Positions 1-8,371 of a stretch of 64,000 nt of DNA are shown here, in pieces. Source of the stretch: Paenibacillus oceani (GTDB lineage: Bacteria > Bacillota > Bacilli > Paenibacillales > NBRC-103111); contig NZ_JACXJA010000022.1 in the NCBI RefSeq assembly GCF_014705615.1, positions 104,948 through 168,947 of the forward strand, given 5' to 3'. The notes beneath the pieces were generated by a model. That model saw only the letters and a program-made list of their open reading frames with translations. It had not been told where the DNA came from and did not search any database. Position numbers and translations under genes: made by a program. Every line of letters begins with the position of its first letter. Within the stretch, counting starts at the first letter, position 1.

Positions 1-1983
1 GTCGGACAGCCGGTCCAGCGAAATATCTTCACTTAGATGATCGTCGATGTAAGCTTTAAGTTTGTGGAAGATGTCGTCCTGGGCGGCGTTTTCTTTCAAG
101 TGGCGCTGTATAAAACTCCCGGTCTGTGCGCACAGTTCGCGAATCTGCCGGATTGTATCCGCAAAGGTTTCCCGCCGCAGGTCTTGAAACAGAAGAGACG
201 GCGGGAACATTCTTTCCCGCGAATTCAAGTCGATCATCACCTTGGACACAACCATCATGATTTGCATCAGGCAAAACTCGACGGCTTCGAGAGACCACCT
301 GTCACGTCTTAGTGTATCGACAAATTCGTCCAGACATTGTTCGGCAGAGACGACGTCTCCGGCTCGAAGCGCATTTTCGAGAGGCTCATAGTTCATGGCC
401 GGGATGCCGGAGCGCAAACGAATCTCATCGTAATCGACGATCGGATGGAACTCTTCCATAAATAAGTATCTCAAAGCTAATAGGGCTTGCTCGTAAGACT
501 TGGGAATGTCGTCCGCATAGCTGACGATGCCGCCGACTCCGGCGGCGAAGGAAGCGCCTTTCGCCGAATCCGGTTGCAGTATCCGATCAAGCAGCTCCTT
601 AAGCAGATTTTTCGTCTCTATCCGTTCATCCAGCTCAATAAACAGAAGCAAACTCAGTTCGGTTCCGTTTTTCTCAATGATTTCGTGGGCAAATGGGGGC
701 GCTAGTTTGCGCCATTTCGTTTTCCACCCCTTCACGCTCTCCCGATATACTTTCACGTTAACGACCAAATAGCAGCAATCCTTCTGAAGCCGCACAGGCA
801 GTTCATTCTCGGCAAGACTGCCGCTGAGCAGTGCCGCAAGCTTCTTGTCGTCGAGCTGCCCGGACAACTGCTTCACGGTATGGTTTAAGCCGGTCAGTAC
901 CTGCTCGATCATTTTGAATTCGTTATGCTGATGATCGGGCAGGAGAGCGCTATTCGTCTCGCGCAGCTTATGGAGCATTTGCCGGACCGGCCGGTACGTT
1001 TTGATCGTCAAATAATAGGTGAACAGCATAACAAGCAGCAGCACGGCCGAACTGACCAGCAATACTTCTGGATTCATCCAATACGAGAACAAGGAAAGGG
1101 ACTGCACAGGCCGGATGGAGGCGAATGTCCATTCATGGCCGGAAGCGGAGACGTAGCCGCCGATTACGCTGAACAGCAAACCGTCCTGCCTGCCGGCACC
1201 GGATGGAAGACGGGCCAGCTTAGCCCGGTAATCCTCCAGTTCCGTCCCGCTTACATTGCTGGTAGCTGCGGCAAAATTCCGGCTGCGGTCGATCATCATC
1301 AGCTTCTCATCGTCCGAGCTTTGCAGGGAGTCCAGCAGGCTGTTTGCATGCGACTTGTAAATGTCGATGAACATATATCCGCTGATGTCGCCGCCATGCG
1401 CCTGGATCGGGAACGTATAAATATAAGTGAGCAGCTCGTCGGCCGAGTTTTCGCCATAGGAGACGGTAAGGGGCAGCCAGACGCCGGTAGCCGTATGCCC
1501 TTGGTCCAGCTCCGTTAACAGCTCGTACTTGGGGGAATGGGGAGCGACCTTATAATAAGCGTATGGATCGACCATCAAATTCAGGTTTTTGAAGTAAACG
1601 GATACGTTCTCCGTACCCGGATTGGCCAGCATCATCGCCTTTAGATTGCTCGCAACCTGATAAATTCGATAAATGTTATGCCCGTTTTCTTTGTAAAACG
1701 AAGTAAAGGCATCGTCATTCCCGCTAGCCGTATCCATTGTCGTTAATATATCACTGATGAAAGCGTTTTTATAAATGGCCGGATAAAGCTCTTCCATATA
1801 GGTTTTCACTTGATTAAGCCGGGTGCGGCTGTCCTGTTCCTGCGTCCTCTCCTCCGCCTGCCTCGCTTTATTGTACAAAATCGCCCCACACAAGCAGGTT
1901 AGGAGTAAGGTTATGATCGAGTAGGAAAGGAAGAGGCGGCGAAAATATACCGAATGAAAGATAGGATAAACACTCCGCTTCAT
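1..1983 (-). CDS. Sensor-type AraC family transcriptional regulator (partial, runs off the left edge)
   Basis: Reading the reverse strand from ATG 1983 gives 661 uninterrupted codons to base 1, so the C-terminus lies outside the window. A GGAGGGG ribosome site sits about 10 nt before the start. A transmembrane segment lies near residues 12-35, followed by a roughly 265-residue extracellular region like Cache-type sensors. A second membrane segment lies near residues 303-325, then a long cytoplasmic linker. The last visible residues (KLKAYIDDHLSEDISLDRLSD region) are the first helix of an AraC helix-turn-helix. This is the layout of YesN-like one-component regulators common in Paenibacillus, which usually control a neighbouring sugar-uptake gene. 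It is divergent from the solute-binding lipoprotein at 2259, its likely target (inference). Confidence 0.9.
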   Translation of the reverse strand, partial: MKRSVYPIFHSVYFRRLFLSYSIITLLLTCLCGAILYNKARQAEERTQEQDSRTRLNQVKTYMEELYPAIYKNAFISDILTTMDTASGNDDAFTSFYKENGHNIYRIYQVASNLKAMMLANPGTENVSVYFKNLNLMVDPYAYYKVAPHSPKYELLTELDQGHTATGVWLPLTVSYGENSADELLTYIYTFPIQAHGGDISGYMFIDIYKSHANSLLDSLQSSDDEKLMMIDRSRNFAAATSNVSGTELEDYRAKLARLPSGAGRQDGLLFSVIGGYVSASGHEWTFASIRPVQSLSLFSYWMNPEVLLVSSAVLLLVMLFTYYLTIKTYRPVRQMLHKLRETNSALLPDHQHNEFKMIEQVLTGLNHTVKQLSGQLDDKKLAALLSGSLAENELPVRLQKDCCYLVVNVKVYRESVKGWKTKWRKLAPPFAHEIIEKNGTELSLLLFIELDERIETKNLLKELLDRILQPDSAKGASFAAGVGGIVSYADDIPKSYEQALLALRYLFMEEFHPIVDYDEIRLRSGIPAMNYEPLENALRAGDVVSAEQCLDEFVDTLRRDRWSLEAVEFCLMQIMMVVSKVMIDLNSRERMFPPSLLFQDLRRETFADTIRQIRELCAQTGSFIQRHLKENAAQDDIFHKLKAYIDDHLSEDISLDRLSD

Positions 1984-2258
1984 TGTCGCCTGTCCCCTCC
2001 GTCCATTTCCGTAAAATCGAACCTATCGTATCATGGGCAGGTGTTGCTGTAAATAGCTGGAGAATGGTGTGCGCAGCAGACCCTATCAACTCCAATCCCT
2101 TGCGGCTCAACGGATTATGAAAGGCGGAGCAAAGATTTGAATAACACCGGATCAAGATTCCGAAACGAATCGCAAAAACTTGAAATCCCAGAGCAAAGCC
2201 TTTTGTGGAATAATGAAGGCGCATTCATCACATGCATTCCATAAAGGAGGCGTTTTTG

Positions 2259-3611
2259 TTGTTGGGACGGTTTCGACGTAAAACAGTTTTGCTGCTAGGC
2301 GCTTTAACGATTGTCGCGTCCGGCTGCGGAGGGGCAGGAGGAACAGGAAGCGGGACAGATAGAGCGGTTGAAGGGGGAACGAATGCAAAGGAACCGGTAA
2401 AGGAAAAGAGGGAGCCGATCGAGCTGGTGTTTAAGGATGCGACCTTCGGCTGGTCCGTGGATGACTTTATGAAAGACTACGGTGCGGCTATAGAGCAGAA
2501 ATTTCCGCATATCCAAGTATCGTTCATCCCATACCCGAAGCCGGCCATTGCCGAATTGTTCGCTTCGAAAACCAAGTTTGATATCGTCATCTCCTCCTTA
2601 TTGATGTTTAACGATAACATGCTGGAGAACGGACTGCAGTACGATTTAACGCCGCTGATCAAAAAGCACAAATATAATCTCGACCGGCTGGAGCCTACTG
2701 CGCTTGCCCTGGCCAAGCAATTGGCGAACGGAGGCATATACGGTCTGCCTGTCGCCGGCGCGGCCTCGACGATCGTATACAACAAGGCGCTGTTCGATAA
2801 ATTCGGCGTATCGTACCCGAAGGACGGTATGACCTGGGACGAGTTTTATGAGCTGTCCAGAAAAATGTCGCGGATCGAGGGGGATGTACGGTACCACGGG
2901 TCGCTCGTATACCCGAACTTTATGCTGTATCGCAATCCATTCTCCCTAAGTCTGATCAATGCGAACACGGAGAAAGCCGATTTTAGCAGCAGCAAATGGA
3001 AAGAATATATGGAGACGATGCTCGGAATCTACCGGCTTCCGAATAACCATTTGGATAAGAGAAACCAGTTCGGCGGCCAAGTCGGGAAAGAATTGTTCGA
3101 GAAGGATCAAGTCGTGGCGATGTATCTGAATGCTTCGGGAACCGGAATCCGCGAGCTGACCTTTAAAAATATGGACTATGATTTCGTGCAATTTCCGGCA
3201 TTCAAAGATGCGCCGGGTCTCGGTCCGCAGCCGTATCCGTTATATTTTTACTTGTCCGCGGCGTCCGAGCTGAAAGAGGAAGCGTTTGAGGTGCTCACTT
3301 ATTTGACCTCGGACGAGTTTCAACTGGAGAACTCGAAGAAGGGGATTTTGACGGCGCTTAATAATAAGGACATTCAGATGGCGTTCGCTCAAAATTATCC
3401 GGAATTCAAAAACAAAAATATAAAGGCGATTCTTCCAGCCAAGCTGGCTCCGTCGGCTTACCGCAGCAAATATGACGGCATCGCGAGAGGGGAGCTGGAG
3501 CAAGCCTTCATCTCCGCGGCGATGGGCGAGAAAGACATCAATACGGCGATGCGGGAAGCGGAAGATTCGGCGAACAAGAAGATCGATCAGGTTAAAGCAC
3601 AGAAGAAGTAA
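2259..3611 (+). CDS. Extracellular solute-binding lipoprotein (family 1, sugar-type), orphan
   Basis: ABC-transporter binding protein of the carbohydrate type, expected to be anchored on the outer face of the membrane. The N-terminus has basic residues, a hydrophobic stretch and the lipobox VASGC (Cys 23). An in-frame ATG exists at 2232, but AGGAGG at 2245-2250 lies downstream of it and 8 nt before TTG 2259, so TTG 2259 is preferred; TTG 2256 and 2262 are alternatives. The body has typical family-1 signatures such as YNKALFDKFGV and DEFQLE near the C-terminus. No permease or ATPase gene is adjacent. It is clearly paralogous to the protein at 17954 (shared KY-DV/NL-RLEPTA, YGLPV and MTWD-YEL-RKMSR blocks). 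The ligand is unknown. Confidence 0.9.
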   Translation: MLGRFRRKTVLLLGALTIVASGCGGAGGTGSGTDRAVEGGTNAKEPVKEKREPIELVFKDATFGWSVDDFMKDYGAAIEQKFPHIQVSFIPYPKPAIAELFASKTKFDIVISSLLMFNDNMLENGLQYDLTPLIKKHKYNLDRLEPTALALAKQLANGGIYGLPVAGAASTIVYNKALFDKFGVSYPKDGMTWDEFYELSRKMSRIEGDVRYHGSLVYPNFMLYRNPFSLSLINANTEKADFSSSKWKEYMETMLGIYRLPNNHLDKRNQFGGQVGKELFEKDQVVAMYLNASGTGIRELTFKNMDYDFVQFPAFKDAPGLGPQPYPLYFYLSAASELKEEAFEVLTYLTSDEFQLENSKKGILTALNNKDIQMAFAQNYPEFKNKNIKAILPAKLAPSAYRSKYDGIARGELEQAFISAAMGEKDINTAMREAEDSANKKIDQVKAQKK

Positions 3612-3740
3612 TGAAGTAACGAAACGTAAAAGCAGAAGGGCATCTATTGATTAGATCGGCGAAACCGCGCGATCCCCGGCCTCCAATCCACAGCTCGTCC
3701 CTGATCGGGATGTAATGGATGGACAGCCGGGGATTGCCGG

Positions 3741-3998
3741 TCACGCCCATCTCTTCAGCTTCGGGATGAACCGGTTCAGCATGTCCCGGGCTTCCTGCTC
3801 GGACATCTTCTGGCCGGCGACCACATGCGGTACGCACACCTCAATCATCGATTGGACGGAAGCGTCCGGGTCGGTGAAAGCCCCTTCCTGATAACAATAC
3901 GTGCAGTACTCCTCATTTGCGCTTCCGTCGGCGTTAGAACCTAGGCTTTCAGCGGTAGTAAGCGGCATCGAGCAGCTTTGGCAAAACTTCGCATCCAT
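3741..3998 (-). CDS. Small putative zinc-ribbon protein
   Basis: 85-residue protein beginning MDAKFCQSCSMPL, with a second Cys pair in EEYCTYCYQEG, the four-cysteine arrangement of the putative zinc ribbon family (Pfam Zn_ribbon_2 type). The C-terminal half is helical, with MSEQEARDMLNRFIPKLKRW. AAAAGGAGG precedes the ATG at 3998. It is convergent with the binding protein to its left and shares orientation with the WYL regulator to its right. Members are small cytosolic proteins of unknown function. Confidence 0.87.
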   Translation of the reverse strand: MDAKFCQSCSMPLTTAESLGSNADGSANEEYCTYCYQEGAFTDPDASVQSMIEVCVPHVVAGQKMSEQEARDMLNRFIPKLKRWA

Positions 3999-4063
3999 CT
4001 TTTATTGCCTCCTTTTCATTGAGAATGAATACAGTATACTTCAGCAACCCTGACAAGAGTCTG

Positions 4064-5017
4064 TCATGGTTTTTGGTATGGACTGTATAGCGACACCATT
4101 TCCTTCGCCCGATCCCGAATTAAAAGCCGGACCCGCTCGGGCTCCAGTACCTCGACTTTGCTGCCGAAGCTGAGCAGGAAGCCGTAGATCCATTCATCCT
4201 CCGGATACGTCTGCGTGACCAGCAGGAAGCCGTCTGTATCCGTCTCCAGCCGTTCGACGCCGAACAACTCCTCGACCCTCGTCCGCATATCCGGCGGAAA
4301 CCGTAGCTTCAGGGTGACCGGCTTCGAGTTCATCTCCCACATCCGCCCCCAGTCCGCTTCCTCCGCCGGAGGATGATCCCGCCGTTCGAACCGGTTGCCG
4401 GTAACGGCCAGACCGGACATCCTCGACAGCCGGAACAGCCGGTAGTCGTTACGGAGCGGGCAGTAGGCGTACAAGTACCACGAGGCGCTCTTCAGCAGCA
4501 GCGTCATCGGCTCGACTTCCCGGGTCGTCGGCTCCCCGTTAACCGAAGAGTAACCGAACTTGACGGTACGATCCTCCTGCAGCGACTCGCGAATTAAGGC
4601 CACCTTGTGCTTCATAACGCCATCGGAGCCCCATGGATTCATATCGATCACGAGCCGGTCCTGCCAGAAGCGGACCGATTCTTTCTCCGTATCACCCAGC
4701 AGGCTCGTATACTTCTCAATCGTCGCGCCGTACCGGGTATCGTCCAGCGCCCGGCTCATTCCTTTCAGCGCCGTCAGGACCGAAGAGATCTCGTCAAAAG
4801 TCAGCGCCGTGCGTTCGAGCCGGTATCCGTCCATCATCTCGAAGCCGCCGGTTACTCCCTGATAGGAAACAAGCGGGAAACCGGCTTGGCATAACGTCTC
4901 GATATCGCGGTAAATCGTCCGGACCGATACCTCCATTTTCTCCGCGAGTTCCGCTGCGGATATTCGTTTCCGGTTCACGATGAGCATCAAAATGGCAAGC
5001 AGCCGTTCGAGGCGCAT
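4064..5017 (-). CDS. YafY-type HTH-WYL transcriptional regulator
   Basis: 317 residues. The N-terminal DeoR-like helix-turn-helix (about residues 1-60) includes SAAELAEKMEVSVRTIYRD. A central WYL domain carries the SWYLYAYC ligand-binding strand near residue 190, and a WCX-type C-terminal extension follows. The frame also opens at 5047, but AAAGGA lies just upstream of ATG 5017, where the family's MRLERLLAIL start is found. WYL regulators sense small ligands or nucleic acids and usually control adjacent genes. The divergent neighbour is the thioesterase at 5162, a possible target. A second WYL regulator of the same architecture is at 32410. Confidence 0.92.
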   Translation of the reverse strand: MRLERLLAILMLIVNRKRISAAELAEKMEVSVRTIYRDIETLCQAGFPLVSYQGVTGGFEMMDGYRLERTALTFDEISSVLTALKGMSRALDDTRYGATIEKYTSLLGDTEKESVRFWQDRLVIDMNPWGSDGVMKHKVALIRESLQEDRTVKFGYSSVNGEPTTREVEPMTLLLKSASWYLYAYCPLRNDYRLFRLSRMSGLAVTGNRFERRDHPPAEEADWGRMWEMNSKPVTLKLRFPPDMRTRVEELFGVERLETDTDGFLLVTQTYPEDEWIYGFLLSFGSKVEVLEPERVRLLIRDRAKEMVSLYSPYQKP

Positions 5018-5161
5018 AAGTGTCGTCCTTTCCGCATCATGCCGCATATTCGGACAAAGCTTATCATGTCTCCGAGTTTGCTGTCTACCGGGCGGACCGT
5101 TTGAGGAAAGAGAAGCGGTTTAGTACAATAGAAGCATCAGGTTAGGGAACGGGGGACAACG

Positions 5162-5668
5162 ATGACACAAAAGCAGCAGCAGCAGGAGTCGGGACGGTGG
5201 CACGGTTACGAGATCCGGGTGCGTTACGGCGAGACGGACCGGATGGGGGTTGTGTATCATCCCAATTACGCCACATGGTTCGAGGTTGGCCGTACGGAGC
5301 TCATTCGCGAGCGGGGGCTGCCCTATAGCCGGATCGAAGAGCTCGGCCTTTATTTGCCGGTGATCGAGCTGGAATCGAAGTTCCGTCTGCCGGCGAAATA
5401 TGACGACCGGATTGCGATTTATACCCGAATCCGTTCATACAATCACTTAACGGTTCATTTCGAATCGCAGATCCGCCGGCTCGAGGAGGGGGGAGCGGTG
5501 TCTTCCGATGGGGAACAAGAAGCGGCCGAACGGAATGGCCGTCCAGCTCCTGCAGGCGAGCTGCTGGTCACCGGAGCCACCCGCCACGTATGGCTGAGCC
5601 GGGACTGGAAGCCCGTAAGGATCGACAGAGAAGCGCCGGAGCTGTACCGGCTGCTCGGGGAGGAATAA
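5162..5668 (+). CDS. Acyl-CoA thioesterase, hot-dog fold (YbgC/4-hydroxybenzoyl-CoA thioesterase type)
   Basis: 168 residues with the family signature RYGETDRMGVVYHPNYATWF: the Asp of TDRMG is the usual catalytic residue, and HPNYATWFEVGRTELIRERG forms the hot-dog helix. It is expected to hydrolyse short or aromatic acyl-CoA thioesters in the cytosol. A Q-rich N-terminal tail and an acidic insertion (about residues 105-135, rich in E, A and G) make it longer than the usual 130-140 residues. GGGGGAC precedes the ATG. The stop is 2 nt before fxsA, so the two genes are probably co-transcribed. Confidence 0.9.
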   Translation: MTQKQQQQESGRWHGYEIRVRYGETDRMGVVYHPNYATWFEVGRTELIRERGLPYSRIEELGLYLPVIELESKFRLPAKYDDRIAIYTRIRSYNHLTVHFESQIRRLEEGGAVSSDGEQEAAERNGRPAPAGELLVTGATRHVWLSRDWKPVRIDREAPELYRLLGEE

Positions 5669-5670
5669 CG

Positions 5671-6066
5671 ATGGGGAAAGTGCTGCTGCTGGTATTTATT
5701 ATCATCCCGGCTCTGGAGATCTGGGCGATAATCGAGGTGGGACAGCGGATCGGCGGCTGGCAGACGTTCGGCCTGATTTTGCTGACAGGTTTCGCCGGCG
5801 CTTATTTGGCCAGGAAGGAAGGGAGCAAAGTATGGGCTCAGGTCCAGCGCCAAATGTCGGTCGGGCAAATGCCCGGGGATGCAATTCTGGACGGCGTCTG
5901 CGTGCTGGTCGGCGGCCTGCTGCTGCTCTCTCCCGGATTTCTCACCGACATTGCCGGGATTATCCTGCTTATTCCGTTCACCCGGCCGTTTTTCCGCAAT
6001 ATGCTCTCCGCTTGGCTTCGTAACAAAATCGCTAACGGTCAAAACTACTTCTTTTTCCGGCGCTGA
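5671..6066 (+). CDS. fxsA: FxsA family membrane protein
   Basis: 131 residues with about four hydrophobic segments, including the family hallmarks FIIIPALEIWAIIEVG near the N-terminus and LLLLSPGFLTDIAGI in the middle. The open frame extends upstream to 5590 inside the thioesterase gene, but ATG 5671 has GGGGAGG just before it and matches the family start. FxsA proteins are inner-membrane proteins; in Escherichia coli FxsA relieves F-plasmid exclusion of phage T7, and the function in Gram-positives is unknown. The C-terminus NYFFFRR is very basic and aromatic. Confidence 0.92.
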   Translation: MGKVLLLVFIIIPALEIWAIIEVGQRIGGWQTFGLILLTGFAGAYLARKEGSKVWAQVQRQMSVGQMPGDAILDGVCVLVGGLLLLSPGFLTDIAGIILLIPFTRPFFRNMLSAWLRNKIANGQNYFFFRR

Positions 6067-6171
6067 GCGGGGGATGGAGACGCGGGAGTTTCACACCGCC
6101 TCGGCCCGGCCCCCGTTACGGGTTTTTGCTGTCCGATTTGCCGAACGATCGGGCTTACCGGTTTTCGACAT

Positions 6172-6220
6172 TTTACACGGACCCCCGAACATTTTACAAA
6201 AGTTTAACATCCGCTTAACA
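6172..6220 (+). promoter_or_regulatory. Putative Pho box array upstream of ppk
   Basis: Hexamers TTTACA (6172-6177), TTTACA (6193-6198), TTAACA (6204-6209) and TTAACA (6215-6220) are seen. The last three are spaced exactly 11 bp apart, and the first is 21 bp upstream. This matches the Bacillus PhoP-binding TT(A/T/C)ACA direct-repeat pattern. A possible -10 element (GATAAT, 6230-6235) follows, and the ppk start is at 6275. PhoP control of ppk is an inference from this pattern. Confidence 0.75.
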
Positions 6221-6274
6221 TTCTCCGGCGATAATAAAAGACAAGCAACTATTTCCGTTACGGAGGAATCCCAA

Positions 6275-8371
6275 GTGGCGAAGCCGATGCAGGAGCTGAA
6301 ACATTCCGTCTCCCATTATATTAACCGAGATTTGAGCTGGATCGAATTCAACCGCCGCGTGCTGGAAGAGGCGCAGGACCCGGCGACGCCGCTGCTGGAA
6401 AGAATTAAATTTTTGTCGATCGTATCGACGAATCTGGACGAATTCATGAGCGTAAGGGTCGCAGGCATTACCGATCAGTTAAAGGCGGGTTATACGAAAA
6501 AGGATTTTACCGGCTATACGCCGGAAGGGCTGCTGCGCCGCATTATGAAGCGGACCGGCAAAATGGTGCTGGAGCAGTACAAGACGCACCGCGAGCTGAC
6601 GAGGGCGCTGACGAAGGAAGGACTTATTTTTACCGCTTATGAGGATTTGACCGTAAATCAGAAAAAACAGATGGACGTTTACTTCCACGACTACGTCTTC
6701 CCGGTACTGACTCCGATGGCCGTCGACCAGAGCCGTCCGTTTCCGCTGGTCCGCAATTTGTCTCTGTATCTGGCTGTGACGCTGCAGCGGGAAGGTGACG
6801 AACCGGAGGAGGAGCCTTACTTCGCCATCGTTCAGGTCCCGTCGAACTTGCCGCGGTATGTTAAAGTTCCGGCGAGATCCAACAGTGTGAAACAGGAGTT
6901 TGTGCTGCTGGAAGATTTAATGGAGGAGCATATCCATACGATGTTCGCCGGTTATACGCCGGTGGCCGTCGATCCGTTCCGCCTGACCCGCAACGCCGAC
7001 CTGACGCTTGACGAGGAAGGGGCGGAAGATCTGCTCGAGGAGATCGAGAAGGAACTGAGACGAAGACGCTGGGGGTCTCCGGTCCGGCTGGAAGTGCAGA
7101 AAGGATTTCATCCGTATGCGCTCGAGATGCTGAGAGAAGAGTTCGAAATCGGCGACAACGTGTTCGAGATCGACGGCCCGATCGACCTCAGCTATTTGAT
7201 GAAGATGTCGCTGTCGCTGCCCGGGTTCGAGCATCTCCGCTTTCCGAAGCTGGAGCCGGTATACCCCAGAGAATTTGACGAAACCGACGACTTTTTCGAG
7301 GTGCTGCGCGATAAGGATGTGCTCGTCTATCATCCGTACGAATCGTTTGACGCGGTAGGCGACTTTATCGAGCAGGCGGCCAACGATCCCGACGTGATGG
7401 CGATCAAAATGACGCTGTACCGGGTGAGCGGCAATTCGTCGATCGTAAAAGCGCTCGCCACGGCCGCCGAGGGCGGCAAGCAGGTGACGGTGATCGTGGA
7501 GCTGAAAGCGCGCTTTGACGAAGAGCGCAATATCGCCTGGGCCAGACAGCTGGAGCAGGCGGGCTGTCACGTCGTATACGGCCTCGTCGGGCTGAAGACG
7601 CATGCCAAGATTACACTCGTCGTCAGGCAGGAGCCGGAAGGGCTGCGCCGGTACGTGCACGTCGGTACGGGCAACTATAACGATAATACGGCCCGGCTGT
7701 ATACGGACATCGGTTTGTTCACGTCCCATCCGGTTATCGGGGAAGACGCCTCCGTTCTGTTCAACGAAATGACGGGGTATTCGGCTCCCCACGACTGGCA
7801 GGCGTTCGGCGTAGCTCCTGCCGACATGAAGTCCAAATTGTTCGAGCTGATCGAGCGCGAGGCGGAGCATGCGGCGGCCGGCAAGCCGGCCCGGATTATC
7901 GCCAAGATGAACTCGTTGTCGCATCAGGAGATGGTAGATAAGCTGTACGACGCGTCTCGGGCCGGCGTGCCGATCGATCTGATCATCCGGGGCGTCTGCT
8001 GCCTGCGCCCGAACGTGACCGGCCTTAGCGAATCGATTACCGTCCGCAGCATCGTGGACCGGTTTCTCGAGCATTCGCGGATTTTCTACTTCGAGAACGG
8101 CGGCGAGCCCCAAGTATGGCTGTCCAGCGCGGACTGGATGACCCGCAATCTGACGCGCCGCATCGAGCTGATGTGCCCGGTGTTCGACCCGGGGCTGAAG
8201 GAGATGCTGATTCACATTTTGCACATCAGCCTGTCGGACAACGTCAAGGCGAGAATCTTGAGGTCGAGCGGCCAGTACGAAAGGGAGCCGAATGAGACGA
8301 TGACCCCGTTCCGCAGCCAGTTCGAAGCTTTAGATATCGTCACCTGGAAAAAGTGGCAGGCGTCATTCTAA
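6275..8371 (+). CDS. ppk1: Polyphosphate kinase 1
   Basis: Reversibly polymerises the gamma-phosphate of ATP into inorganic polyphosphate. The open frame runs back into fxsA, but GGAGG at 6262-6266 is 8 nt before GTG 6275, giving a 698-residue protein of normal PPK1 length. Hallmarks include INRDLSWIEFNRRVLEEA (N-terminal domain), LYRVSGNSSIVKAL, VIVELKARFDEERNI and GLKTHAKI (about residue 442, the phosphorylated histidine by analogy with E. coli). VHVGTGNYNDNTARLYTD follows. The last 32 bp overlap the end of the convergent ppx gene. The upstream Pho-type repeats suggest induction by phosphate starvation. Confidence 0.97.
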   Translation: MAKPMQELKHSVSHYINRDLSWIEFNRRVLEEAQDPATPLLERIKFLSIVSTNLDEFMSVRVAGITDQLKAGYTKKDFTGYTPEGLLRRIMKRTGKMVLEQYKTHRELTRALTKEGLIFTAYEDLTVNQKKQMDVYFHDYVFPVLTPMAVDQSRPFPLVRNLSLYLAVTLQREGDEPEEEPYFAIVQVPSNLPRYVKVPARSNSVKQEFVLLEDLMEEHIHTMFAGYTPVAVDPFRLTRNADLTLDEEGAEDLLEEIEKELRRRRWGSPVRLEVQKGFHPYALEMLREEFEIGDNVFEIDGPIDLSYLMKMSLSLPGFEHLRFPKLEPVYPREFDETDDFFEVLRDKDVLVYHPYESFDAVGDFIEQAANDPDVMAIKMTLYRVSGNSSIVKALATAAEGGKQVTVIVELKARFDEERNIAWARQLEQAGCHVVYGLVGLKTHAKITLVVRQEPEGLRRYVHVGTGNYNDNTARLYTDIGLFTSHPVIGEDASVLFNEMTGYSAPHDWQAFGVAPADMKSKLFELIEREAEHAAAGKPARIIAKMNSLSHQEMVDKLYDASRAGVPIDLIIRGVCCLRPNVTGLSESITVRSIVDRFLEHSRIFYFENGGEPQVWLSSADWMTRNLTRRIELMCPVFDPGLKEMLIHILHISLSDNVKARILRSSGQYEREPNETMTPFRSQFEALDIVTWKKWQASF

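Noticed and set aside
925..1518. 197-residue forward open frame
   Set aside because: It is antisense to the AraC sensor-regulator frame, which runs uninterrupted for 661 codons with recognisable domains and a good ribosome site.
1868..2224. 118-residue reverse open frame upstream of the AraC gene
   Set aside because: It overlaps the true N-terminus of the AraC gene in another frame and has no start signal.
6917..8224. 435-residue reverse open frame
   Set aside because: Shadow of ppk1.
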